This document shows positions 54,330 through 62,427 of a DNA stretch of 64,000 nt, in pieces. Positions within the stretch are counted from its first letter, which is position 1. Every line of letters starts with the position of its first letter. Source of the stretch: an uncultured Parabacteroides sp. GTDB taxonomy: Bacteria > Bacteroidota > Bacteroidia > Bacteroidales > Tannerellaceae. Where the stretch lies: assembly GCA_934718155.1 (NCBI GenBank), contig CAKUZF010000005.1:19502-83501 (forward strand), read 5' to 3'. The notes under the pieces are model-generated. The model searched no databases, was not told the DNA's origin, and saw nothing but the letters and a program-made list of their open reading frames with translations. Made by a program: the position numbers and the translations under genes.

Positions 54330-56576
54330 ATGAATATGATAAAGCATAAATTAGCAGGACTGATGCTGTTCGGCTCATTGATAGCCACGGCGCAGCAACC
54401 CGTCGATGAGGTCAACCCCTTTATCGGCACCAGCAACTACGGCACGACCAATCCCGGTGCTGTCTGTCCGCAAGGCATGATGAGCGTCGTGCCCTTCAAC
54501 GTGATGGGATCCGACCTGAACCGCTTCGACAAAGACAAGCAATGGTGGTCCACGCCCTATTCGTCCGACAACAAGTTCTTTACCGGCTTCGCCCATGGCA
54601 GCCTGAGCGGAGTGGGCTGTCCGGAGCTGGGCAGTCTGCTGCTGATGCCCACAGCGGGCGATCTGCAGGTGGACTACACCGCCTATGGCAGTGAATACAC
54701 CAATGAGCAGGCTACTCCGGGCTACTACGCCACCCGCCTGAGCAAGTATAACATTCTGGCCGAGGCCACCGCTACGATGCGTACGGGCCTGAGCCGCTTC
54801 ACCTTCCCGAAGGGGCAGAGCCACATTCTCTTGAACTTGGGCGAGGGACTGACCAACGAGAGCGGAGCCACGGTGCGCTTCGTTAGCGACACCGAGATAG
54901 AGGGAAGCAAGTTGCAGGGCACCTTCTGCTACAACCCCGCAGCCGTTTTCCCCGTCTATTTCGTCATGAAACTCAGTAAGGCTCCCCAACGGAAAGGCTA
55001 TTGGAAGAAGCAACGCCCCATGACCGCCGAGGCCGTTTGGGATGCCGACGCTGGCAAGTATAAGATCTACAGCAGCTATACCCGCGAGATGAGTGGCGAC
55101 GATGTCGGCGTTTGGTTCGATTTCGAGACCGCCGAGGGCGAATCTATCCAAGCGAAGGTCGGCATCTCCTATGTCAGCATCGAGAATGCGCGCAAGAACT
55201 TAGAGGCCGAGCAGCCCGGGTTCGACTTCGACCGTGTGCGCACGGCAGCCCGCGAGCAGTGGAACAACGACCTTTCGCGCATCGAGGTGGAAGGAGGTAC
55301 GAAAGACCAGCGCACCATTTTCTACACCGGTCTGTACCACCTGCTGATCCATCCCAATATCCTGCAAGACACCAATGGCGAGTATCCGCGGATGGAGAGC
55401 CTCCAAGTGGGCCACACCAAGGGCAATCGCTACACCGTCTTCTCGCTGTGGGACACCTATCGCAACGTCAGCGCCCTGATGACCCTGCTCTATCCCGACA
55501 GGCAGACCGAGATCATCCGCACCATGATCGACATGTATCGCGAGAATGGATGGCTGCCCAAGTGGGAACTGTATGGTCGTGAGACTTTCACCATGGAGGG
55601 CGATCCCTCTATACCCTACATCGTAGATGCCTGGATGCGTGGCCTTCGCGACTTCGACGTCAACTTGGCCTATGAGGCGATGCGCAAGGGAGCGACTACC
55701 CCCGGCGAGTTCAACCTCTTGCGCCCCGATGCCAACGATTATTTCACGCGTGGCTATGTGCCCCTTATGGAGCAATACGACAACTCCGTTTCGCACGCCT
55801 TGGAGTATTACATCGCCGACTGGAATCTCTCGCAGTTTGCCAAAGCCTTGGGCCATAAGGAAGATGCCAAGTTGTTCTACGATCGCTCCATGGGCTATAA
55901 GCACTACTACTGCAAGCAGTTCAAGACCTTGCGCCCTCTTATGCCCGACGGCACCTTCTACGCTCCGTTCGACCCGAAACAGGGCGAGAACTTCGAGCCA
56001 AGCCCCGGATTCCACGAGGGCAACGCATGGAACTACACCTTCTACGTGCCCCACGACATCAAGGGACTCGCAAAGCTGATGGGAGGCGCGAAGCCCTTCG
56101 TGAACCATCTGCAAAGTGTGTTCGACAACGGCTACTATGATCCCGCCAACGAGCCAGACATCGCCTATCCCTACCTCTTCAGCTACTTCAAGGGAGAGGA
56201 GTGGCGCACGCAGAAACTCATCAGCGAGCTGCTCCGCAGCGGCTACCACAATGCCCCCAACGGCGTGCCGGGCAACGAGGATACCGGAACCATGTCGGCT
56301 TGGGCCATCTTCTCGATGATGGGCTTCTATCCCGCTTGTCCCGGCGATCCTACCTTCGTGCTCACGTCGCCCACTTTCGACAAGGTGACGATCCACCTCG
56401 ACGAACGCTTCTATCCGAAAGGCAAACTCGTGATCGAGGCGCAACATCCTTCGGCCGATGCCATCTATGTGCACGAGGTCAAGGCTGGCGACAAGAAGCT
56501 GTCGGGCTACACCATCACCCACGAGCAGCTTGTCAATGCGGGCACACTGCGCTATCAATTGAGCGAACAACGTTAA
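54330..56576 (+). CDS. GH92 alpha-mannosidase (fourth of four)
   Basis: 748 residues from 54330, or from the Met at 54336. The signal peptide ends near IATAQQP with no lipobox. The opening is DEVNPFIGTSNYGTTNPGAV. Catalytic motifs: GFHEGNAWNYTFYVPHDIKG (likely acid Glu), ANEPDIAYPYLFSYF, and NEDTGTMSAWAIFSMMGFYP. ANEPDIA replaces the HGNEPSHH seen in the second GH92, so specificity probably differs (for example alpha-1,3 or alpha-1,6 linkages); this is inference. It is probably periplasmic and lies 30 bases after the GH20 gene. Confidence 0.95.
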   Translation: MNMIKHKLAGLMLFGSLIATAQQPVDEVNPFIGTSNYGTTNPGAVCPQGMMSVVPFNVMGSDLNRFDKDKQWWSTPYSSDNKFFTGFAHGSLSGVGCPELGSLLLMPTAGDLQVDYTAYGSEYTNEQATPGYYATRLSKYNILAEATATMRTGLSRFTFPKGQSHILLNLGEGLTNESGATVRFVSDTEIEGSKLQGTFCYNPAAVFPVYFVMKLSKAPQRKGYWKKQRPMTAEAVWDADAGKYKIYSSYTREMSGDDVGVWFDFETAEGESIQAKVGISYVSIENARKNLEAEQPGFDFDRVRTAAREQWNNDLSRIEVEGGTKDQRTIFYTGLYHLLIHPNILQDTNGEYPRMESLQVGHTKGNRYTVFSLWDTYRNVSALMTLLYPDRQTEIIRTMIDMYRENGWLPKWELYGRETFTMEGDPSIPYIVDAWMRGLRDFDVNLAYEAMRKGATTPGEFNLLRPDANDYFTRGYVPLMEQYDNSVSHALEYYIADWNLSQFAKALGHKEDAKLFYDRSMGYKHYYCKQFKTLRPLMPDGTFYAPFDPKQGENFEPSPGFHEGNAWNYTFYVPHDIKGLAKLMGGAKPFVNHLQSVFDNGYYDPANEPDIAYPYLFSYFKGEEWRTQKLISELLRSGYHNAPNGVPGNEDTGTMSAWAIFSMMGFYPACPGDPTFVLTSPTFDKVTIHLDERFYPKGKLVIEAQHPSADAIYVHEVKAGDKKLSGYTITHEQLVNAGTLRYQLSEQR

Positions 56577-56610
56577 ACAGTATAAAAACGATTAATCAAG
56601 TAGAAATCAG

Positions 56611-57876
56611 ATGAAAAAAAGACAAATCGGAATGAGTATTTGCATGGCTGCCTTGCTGGCAGCTATCACTGGCTGCGGCCAGAAGTCAGGTGATAACCAA
56701 TCTGCCGATCCCGACCACCTTTCGGCTTGGCAGGCGGGCTATATGGACATCCACCAAATCAGTACCGGCCGTGGCAACGCAGCCTTCTTTATCCTGCCTG
56801 ATGGCACGACGATGCTCGTCGACGCAGGCGACCTGGGTAAAGGCCGTGGCCCGCAGGAGATTATGAAGCCTGTGCCCAACGACTCGCAAACCCCTGCCGA
56901 GTGGATCGCACGCTACGTCAACCATTTCTCCGCACCGTTGCAGAACGGCGGAGCCATCGACTACGTCATGATCACTCATTACGACACCGACCATATCGGT
57001 GTTGCCGATGAGACGGCCATTGAGCAAGAGGGACTTCCCTATAAGCTCTCCGGCATCAGCCACGTGGCGCAACTGCTCCCCATCCGCACCCTCGTCGATC
57101 GCGATTATCCCAACTACAGCTATCCCAACGAGGCGCTCTTTCAGCATCCGCATGTTGAGAACTACCGAAAGTTCGTGGCCGATCGCGAGGCAAAAGGTGG
57201 CCACATGGAGGGATTCCAGGTTGGCAGCAACCAGCAGTTCCGCCTGTTGAACGCCCCTGCCGACTATCCCAACTTCGAGATTCGCAACATCGTGGGCAAC
57301 GGTAAGCTTTGGACGGGAGAAGGCAGCGACTTCAGCGAGATTGCGCCTGCTAATGCTCCGGCCGACCTCTTCCTCAACGAGAATCGCTGTAGCTGTGGCT
57401 TCCGCATAGCCTATGGCGACTTCGACTATTACACGGGTGGCGACATCCAGGCCGAAGATAAGAGCAAACCTGAATGGTTCGACATCGAGAGCAAGCTTGG
57501 CAAGCTGTTAGGCGAGACGGATGTAGTCGTAGCCAACCATCACGCTTACTCCGATGCCATGTTCCCGCCCTTCGTGTCGGCCGTGCGTGCGCAAGCCTAC
57601 GTTCTTCCCGTGTGGGACTACTACCACCCGCAGCCCAATTCACTGGCCAATATGCTTTCTGAGGAGCTCTATCCCGGCGAGCGCATGGTGTTCGGCGCAG
57701 GTCTGGTGGAGAGCAACCGCACCCGTCTTGGAGCCGATGGACAGAAAATTAAGCCCGCAGGCCATGTGGTTGTGCGTGTCTATCCTGGTGGCAAGCAGTT
57801 CCAGGTGTTCGTTCTCGACGATCATAGCGAGGATTATCCCATTATCTATCAGACTGATACGCTGTCTTCCCGCTAA
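56611..57876 (+). CDS. Exported metallo-beta-lactamase-fold lipoprotein resembling the ComEC nuclease domain
   Basis: 421 residues. Lipobox AAITGCGQ. The MBL fold opens with MDIHQISTGRGNAAFFILPDG and TMLVDAGD, followed by the metal motif MITHYDTDHIG (HxDxDH) and later DVVVANHHAYSDAMFP. This order (QxxGRGNAxFI...DAG...HxDxDH) is like the C-terminal nuclease-like domain of ComEC rather than beta-lactamases. It is exported and lipid-anchored. It closes the GH20-GH92 operon, which suggests a role with glycan or extracellular polymer breakdown; the substrate is unknown. Confidence 0.85.
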   Translation: MKKRQIGMSICMAALLAAITGCGQKSGDNQSADPDHLSAWQAGYMDIHQISTGRGNAAFFILPDGTTMLVDAGDLGKGRGPQEIMKPVPNDSQTPAEWIARYVNHFSAPLQNGGAIDYVMITHYDTDHIGVADETAIEQEGLPYKLSGISHVAQLLPIRTLVDRDYPNYSYPNEALFQHPHVENYRKFVADREAKGGHMEGFQVGSNQQFRLLNAPADYPNFEIRNIVGNGKLWTGEGSDFSEIAPANAPADLFLNENRCSCGFRIAYGDFDYYTGGDIQAEDKSKPEWFDIESKLGKLLGETDVVVANHHAYSDAMFPPFVSAVRAQAYVLPVWDYYHPQPNSLANMLSEELYPGERMVFGAGLVESNRTRLGADGQKIKPAGHVVVRVYPGGKQFQVFVLDDHSEDYPIIYQTDTLSSR

Positions 57877-57904
57877 GTCGGCATAACTCAGTATAAAGCT
57901 CTCC

Positions 57905-58003
57905 AACTCGTAAGCTTGCGGCTACTCAAGCCATAAGCTTGCGAGTAGGGGTAGTCGCAAGCTTGCGAGACGACAAGTCGTAAGCTTACGAGTTAATAAG
58001 CCG
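57905..58003. repeat. Cluster of AAGCTT-centred palindromes
   Basis: Four units of the form cgtAAGCTTgcg occur at about 57911, 57933, 57956 and 57979, some forming perfect 12-14-base palindromes (CGCAAGCTTGCG; CTCGTAAGCTTACGAG-like). They lie directly after the MBL gene at the border of the AT-rich island and could serve as a terminator or REP-like element. The rest of 57877-58141 holds no gene. Confidence 0.7.
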
Positions 58004-58141
58004 TAAGTAAGGCTAATAATTTGCCTTTTACCTGACGCAAAATATCCATGCAATAATCCTATTTGCACCTGGATGCAACCCTGCCAAGCGAGCCGGACAG
58101 GTGTATCTATTCATAAGTATTTGGAGCGCTGTTCTTTCATT

Positions 58142-59071
58142 CTATTCTGACAAGAAATCCTTGATATAGTTGCTTAACCTCGTTGTAAACTTCTCAGCAC
58201 CAATTTCTGAAAGATGTGTTTCGTTGAAAAAATCATCATATATATAACTCGTGTCAGACTCTATGTTAAGATAATGAACAAATGGATATTTTTCACATAG
58301 TTTTACCATGTATTCACTTAGGAACCTCTTTTGTTCGTTATTGATATTTTTGAAACCACAATCCCAGTAATATGGTGGAGAAACCAAAACAGTAGAAATA
58401 TTCTTTTCCATCAACATCTTAAAAGTACGGATTAGATAATACTCATTTTCTAAACAGAATTTTGAATAATCATTCTCTTTTCGTGTATATCCTTCCAAAA
58501 TATTTTCATAACCCAATTTGTATTTCCTATCCCGTAAATAATGGGTATTACGTCTGCCCATCAAGTCGCATCCTACAATATCTGAGTGACGAAGATAATA
58601 TTCTATTATTTTACTTCCTGCTCTCCAAGGGTCAAAACATTCAAGTCTGTATCTAAGCGGCACTCGGCCATCATAATCAATATTCATATATTTATAGTAG
58701 TAGCAACTCCGATCTGTTAGACAACTGTCATTTCTTGTGATGCCAACATCCAAATAGCCTATGGGCATAATGACAATTTTAAGATTCGGCATATCATGGA
58801 GTAATTCACGAAGAATATAGTAATTGTCAACATAACTTTGAGAAGAATTGCAAAGGTTGAATGATGGAAGATAAAAGGATTCAGGCTTAAATCCATCATA
58901 TAGTTGTGAGTGACCTATTGCCAAAGCCTTAATCTTATTACCATTTGTTTTAATATAATTGTATTTATAACTATATGAATTTGGAATCTGCGCTGTAATG
59001 AGTTCAATAACCATTAAGGATAAGGCTATTGGAAAGACAAAAAGACCACAGTGTTTTAGAAACTTTTTCAT
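58142..59071 (-). CDS. SGNH-like hydrolase paired with an MBOAT acyltransferase
   Basis: 309 residues, strongly AT-rich codons unlike most of the window. An N-terminal membrane segment or signal (GLFVFPIALSLMVIELITA) is followed by a GDS-like motif (LAIGHSQLYDG) with the probable nucleophile Ser, a mid region KIVIMPIGYLDVGI, and a C-terminal block DDFFNETHLSEIGAEKFT that supplies the Asp/His part. It resembles accessory proteins that complete acyl transfer with MBOAT enzymes (AlgX/AlgJ or PatB style). It lies six bases after the MBOAT gene and is translated with it. The acceptor polymer is unknown. Confidence 0.75.
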   Translation of the reverse strand: MKKFLKHCGLFVFPIALSLMVIELITAQIPNSYSYKYNYIKTNGNKIKALAIGHSQLYDGFKPESFYLPSFNLCNSSQSYVDNYYILRELLHDMPNLKIVIMPIGYLDVGITRNDSCLTDRSCYYYKYMNIDYDGRVPLRYRLECFDPWRAGSKIIEYYLRHSDIVGCDLMGRRNTHYLRDRKYKLGYENILEGYTRKENDYSKFCLENEYYLIRTFKMLMEKNISTVLVSPPYYWDCGFKNINNEQKRFLSEYMVKLCEKYPFVHYLNIESDTSYIYDDFFNETHLSEIGAEKFTTRLSNYIKDFLSE

Positions 59072-59077
59072 CGCGAT

Positions 59078-60520
59078 TTAGAATTGGAAATAAATAAATG
59101 TCTGACTTGAACCAGCATACTTAGCTATAAGTAAAAGAATTATGTAATAGACTCCCCAACGAACGAGACGATGATTGAATGGTTTCGCATCGGAGAACTG
59201 TAGAGCGTGTTGCTTGTTTCTTTGTAACCACTCAACGGCAAGGAGCGCAATGCCAAAGTATATATAAGTTACTCCGTGCAAGTCCGATGCGTCAAAGAAT
59301 CTGTTGCTTACCATTGCTGTTAGGAAATCTACAGCCTGAGTCATACTTTCCGCACGGAAGATAATCCATCCTATAACGGTAAGGAAGAATGTTAAGGCAA
59401 TCTGCAAGGTCTCCTTGATATTAGGTAAATACTTGCCGTATGCCACTACCTGTTTGTATTTCGTATTGATGCCAAAGATATTGTAGATGGCTAACAGCGT
59501 TGCATGAAACAATCCCCAACATATGAAAGTCCAGTTAGCGCCATGCCACAAGCCGCTGATGCCCCAAACAATATAGACATTACGAATGATTTTCCACTTG
59601 TCGCATCGACTGCCGCCTAAGGGGAAGTAGATATAATCGCGAAACCAAGTGGTCAGCGAAATATGCCATCGCCGCCAAAACTCAGGGATGCTCCGCGAGA
59701 AATAGGGGAAGTTGAAGTTGCGCATCAGATTGAAGCCGAAAAGGCGGGCGCAACCGATGGCAATGTCAGAATAACCTGAGAAATCACAATATATTTGGAA
59801 AGTGAACAATACTCCCATCAAGAACAACGAAACACCAGGCAAGTCCTGATAATGATTCCAATATTCGTTTACAACTGTTGCGCAGTTGTCGGCAATGACA
59901 AGCTTTTTCAGAAATCCCCAAAGCATCTGCCGCATGCCGTCCACAGCCTTGGCATAGTCAAACTGCCGCCTCCGTTGAAACTGCGGTAGCAGGTTCGTTG
60001 CTCTTTCAATAGGGCCTGCCACCAACTGCGGAAAGAAACTAATGTAGGCTAAGAATTCTATGATGTCGTGTGTGGCTGGCAGCCTTTTCTGATAGACATC
60101 AATCGTGTAGCTGAGAGCCTGAAAGGTATAGAAACTGATGCCAACTGGTAGAATGACAATCATCGTCACCCAATCCAAATGATATCCCATCATGCCAAAC
60201 AAAGCATCAAGGTTTTCGACGAAGAAATTGTAATACTTGAACACACCAAGAATGCCGAGGTTAAATACGATATTGACGGCACACACAATCTGTTGTCTTC
60301 GCCGTCGCCCTTCATAATGTTCAAGCAAAAGCCCACTTCCATAGACACACACAGAAGTGAGTGCAATAAGCAGAAGGAAACGCCAGTCCCACCAACCATA
60401 GAAAACATAACTTGCAGTAACCACCAGCAGATTTTGCCAGCGTCGCCCACGGAATACAAACCAATAGAGCATGAACACTATTGGCAGGAATACCAAAAAC
60501 TCGAATGAATTGAAAAGCAT
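59078..60520 (-). CDS. MBOAT O-acyltransferase (AlgI/DltB/PatA-like)
   Basis: 480 residues, about ten membrane segments. Family features: VFYGWWDWRFLLLI, FFPQLVAGPIERATNLLPQF, FQIYCDFSGYSDIAIGCARLFGF, RRWHISLTTWFRDYIYFPLGG, and the membrane-embedded catalytic His in SGLWHGANWTFICWG. It would move acyl (commonly acetyl) groups across the inner membrane and pass them to the SGNH partner for surface polysaccharide O-acylation. The composition differs from the chromosome bulk, suggesting transfer. A TACCTTTG element at 60715-60722 (minus) may be its promoter, giving a ~190-base leader. Confidence 0.92.
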   Translation of the reverse strand: MLFNSFEFLVFLPIVFMLYWFVFRGRRWQNLLVVTASYVFYGWWDWRFLLLIALTSVCVYGSGLLLEHYEGRRRRQQIVCAVNIVFNLGILGVFKYYNFFVENLDALFGMMGYHLDWVTMIVILPVGISFYTFQALSYTIDVYQKRLPATHDIIEFLAYISFFPQLVAGPIERATNLLPQFQRRRQFDYAKAVDGMRQMLWGFLKKLVIADNCATVVNEYWNHYQDLPGVSLFLMGVLFTFQIYCDFSGYSDIAIGCARLFGFNLMRNFNFPYFSRSIPEFWRRWHISLTTWFRDYIYFPLGGSRCDKWKIIRNVYIVWGISGLWHGANWTFICWGLFHATLLAIYNIFGINTKYKQVVAYGKYLPNIKETLQIALTFFLTVIGWIIFRAESMTQAVDFLTAMVSNRFFDASDLHGVTYIYFGIALLAVEWLQRNKQHALQFSDAKPFNHRLVRWGVYYIILLLIAKYAGSSQTFIYFQF

Positions 60521-60714
60521 AAAGCCTCTTCTGTTATTTGAAACATCTACCTCTGCATCGTTTCAGACTGTATTTCCTTGAATTTCATACGTTATAGAAA
60601 GCCTAAAACAGTGCGTTAGCAAACGCATCCTAATATATAGAGTCCCTCTCTCTTATCTTCACCGCTCCGTATCATTTGCAAGATCAACGGCCACGGCGTG
60701 GGGCGGATGCGATG

Positions 60715-60722
60715 CAAAGGTA
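60715..60722 (-). promoter_or_regulatory. Putative -7 element for the MBOAT-SGNH operon
   Basis: TACCTTTG on the minus strand fits TAnnTTTG. The ~190 bases to the MBOAT start contain no convincing gene. Confidence 0.45.
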
Positions 60723-60766
60723 TACATTTCTTGCCTTTAAATTACCTGTTTTAGGTCTAGTTCGTG

Positions 60767-61105
60767 CTATTTTGCTGAAAAACGGACCATAACCATTGAC
60801 TGTTTCCCAAAAGTAGTATCATCTTTGTACTCAGAATTACATGCGTATGAATAGATATTCACGAACATGTTGTAGTCGCTGACCGACTTGCCCTTTTTCT
60901 CGAAGGCGCAGTTCAGGAGCGGTGCGATGCCGACGTAGGTCTTGATCAAGTTGGGCCTCATGCGGTGGAGCTGTTGCGCCCTGCTGCGTCTCACGGTGGT
61001 GATCGACGCCTTCTCGCTCATGATGGTGTGGCCGTTCACGCGCTTGAAGGTGAACTGACCTGCCGAACCGCTCAGCTTGGATAAAATCCCTCTTAACTCT
61101 GCCAT
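60767..61105 (-). pseudogene. Truncated DUF6266 family gene
   Basis: 112 residues read leftwards: MAELRGILSKLSGSAGQFTF, VNGHTIMSEKAS, AQQLHRMRPNLIKTYVGIAP, then GKSVSDYNMFVNIY. These match the N-terminal half of DUF6266 proteins, which are multi-copy in Bacteroidales. Full members are around 200 residues. Here, after SDYNMFV, the sequence turns into unrelated residues (DDTTFGKQSMVMVRFSAK), so a deletion or insertion joined it to other DNA near 60855. Function of the family is unknown. It keeps an intact leader (copy B). Confidence 0.65.
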
Positions 61106-61482
61106 GTTAGTCGTGCCTCCCCGTTAACCCCTTGTCGGGGCGACCCACGGAGGCGTTGGGGTCTGGGTTGAAAAAACTGTTGTTGCGTAGGGCTGTCGGG
61201 GGCGCTCGAACGCTGTTCGAAGGCCGCCACTCTCAAGTTGCGACGCTTTAGCTCTACTGTTTCTCTAATCGAGCTCTATCGTTTCTCTATCGTTTCTCTA
61301 ACGTTTCTCTAACCGCGGATTAGAGAAACATTAGAGCAACCTCGGAGCAACCTCGGAGCAGCCTCGGAGCAGCGCCTCTCCAGCCTGATGCTTTCGTATC
61401 GTTTCCGTGTCACAAAATTACGACATGCGCTGTAGGAACTGGTGCGTTGCCGTGCGATGCCATACGTTGCGAAGACATCTTG
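61098..61482 (-). repeat. DUF6266 leader, copy B (inverted copy of 26479-26864)
   Basis: About 385 bp. Read leftwards it has the end of a small frame with a stop at 61412-61410, TAATTTTG (61420-61413), GCTCCGAGGTT repeats, TTAGAGAAACGA repeats around 61256-61330, TTCGA hairpins, and GCCTCC (61154-61149 on this strand), which can pair with the Shine-Dalgarno GGAGGC (61120-61115) before the ATG at 61105. Repeat-unit numbers differ between the two copies, a sign of slippage. It leads directly into the truncated DUF6266 gene. Confidence 0.85.
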
Positions 61483-61514
61483 CGGAGCGCCTCAATATCA
61501 TTTATTACTTGCAT
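61410..61514 (-). CDS. Small open frame upstream of the DUF6266 leader
   Basis: 34 residues from the ATG at 61514 (MQVINDIEALRKMSSQRMAS), ending PTAHVVIL before TGA. The last 22 residues are nearly the same in copy A, where the DNA changes include synonymous ones and one Ala/Val swap. In copy A the frame continues upstream with different residues (LLRLLKARNKMSSQ). It may be the C-terminus of a family normally located before DUF6266 genes. I do not recognise it and it may be a remnant. Confidence 0.3.
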   Translation of the reverse strand: MQVINDIEALRKMSSQRMASHGNAPVPTAHVVIL

Positions 61515-61525
61515 TGACAATCAGA

Positions 61526-61586
61526 ATATAATCATTATTATTGCACATAATAATGTTGATATTATGTGCAATAATAATGATTATAT
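61526..61586. repeat. Perfect 27-bp palindrome with 7-base spacer
   Basis: Arms 61526-61552 and 61560-61586 are exact inverted repeats (ATATAATCATTATTATTGCA and onward), spacer ATGTTGA. It lies immediately upstream of the small frame in copy B and is absent from copy A. Confidence 0.9.
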
Positions 61587-62314
61587 GGATGAAACTGCCG
61601 CCGCATATTTCAGTAGAATATTAAATGAATTTTCCATACGTTCAGCTAAGTTTTGTAGTTTTGTGGTGCAGAAATTACGAAAAAGGTCTAAGTGATTGAA
61701 AATGAGTTGCAGTTACCAACTCATAGTAGTTGGTAATAGGTTACGAATTAGTTAGTTATCTGCTGTTTTATTCTTCTGTGCGTTGCGTAACCTTCAAAGA
61801 ACTCTTCGTATGCAAAAGTAGCACTTTAATGGCATATATTGAAATAAAAATCCAGCTTTTTAAGCTCCACAGACAAGTTTTTCCGTAAAAGCGAATTTAT
61901 TCGTAGGAACATCATCATCAATAAATTGACGACCATGTTCCTACTATTGCATAAGCATAGAAAAGGGCTTTGCGTCACGCCTGAACCATGTTCAGACTGA
62001 TGATGCAAGGCCCTTTCTTTTTTTGCTTATGCCACAAGCGGTGCTTTTACGGCTGTCACCTGTTGATTTTCTTTTTTTGTCGGTTCCTCTAATCGAAAAC
62101 GGAAGTCATGGGTAACCACACCTTCCATAAATGAAAAGTGCCATTACCCATGACGGCAAACCGGAAAGAAAATTGCAACCGCATAACTAAACAGGTAGGG
62201 TGTCCAGTTCGTTGTACCAAATTTAGCTCACTTTCCTGAACGTTTTGATTCGTTCTGTAACCCAGTTCTTGGACAGGTGCTCGGTTGACCAAGTACTGAT
62301 GTCCTTGAGTTTTT
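61587..62314. other. AT-rich gene-free stretch with several palindromes
   Basis: No supported gene. It contains TAGTTTTG at 61656-61663 (promoter-like), the palindrome TTACCAACT/AGTTGGTAA (61713-61721 with 61728-61736), the terminator-like structure described separately, and an 11-bp inverted repeat GTCATGGGTAA/TTACCCATGAC (62105-62115 with 62144-62154). Confidence 0.6.
61962..62024 (+). terminator. Large terminator-like hairpin
   Basis: AAAGGGCTTTGC (61962-61973) pairs with GCAAGGCCCTTT (one mismatch), an inner CTGAAC/GTTCAG hairpin lies inside, and seven Ts follow. An outer GCATAAGC/GCTTATGC pair encloses everything. Confidence 0.6.
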
Positions 62315-62368
62315 TAGTAGATGACAAAAATTAAAATTCTATTGTTAAATATCTAATTATTAATAGAT

Positions 62369-62376
62369 TATATTTG
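62369..62376 (+). promoter_or_regulatory. -7 promoter element of the IS4-family transposase
   Basis: TATATTTG fits TAnnTTTG. The TTG at 62374 is inside it, so translation should start later, at the ATG 62428. Confidence 0.55.
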
Positions 62377-62427
62377 CAAGAGTCCTTGAAAATCAGTAAC
62401 TTTAAAGAAAAGTTAGCCGCTTTTTCT

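Noticed and set aside
62089..62292. Minus-strand 67-codon frame containing the GTCATGGGTAA inverted repeat
   Set aside because: No start signal or recognisable domain; part of it is made of the palindrome itself.
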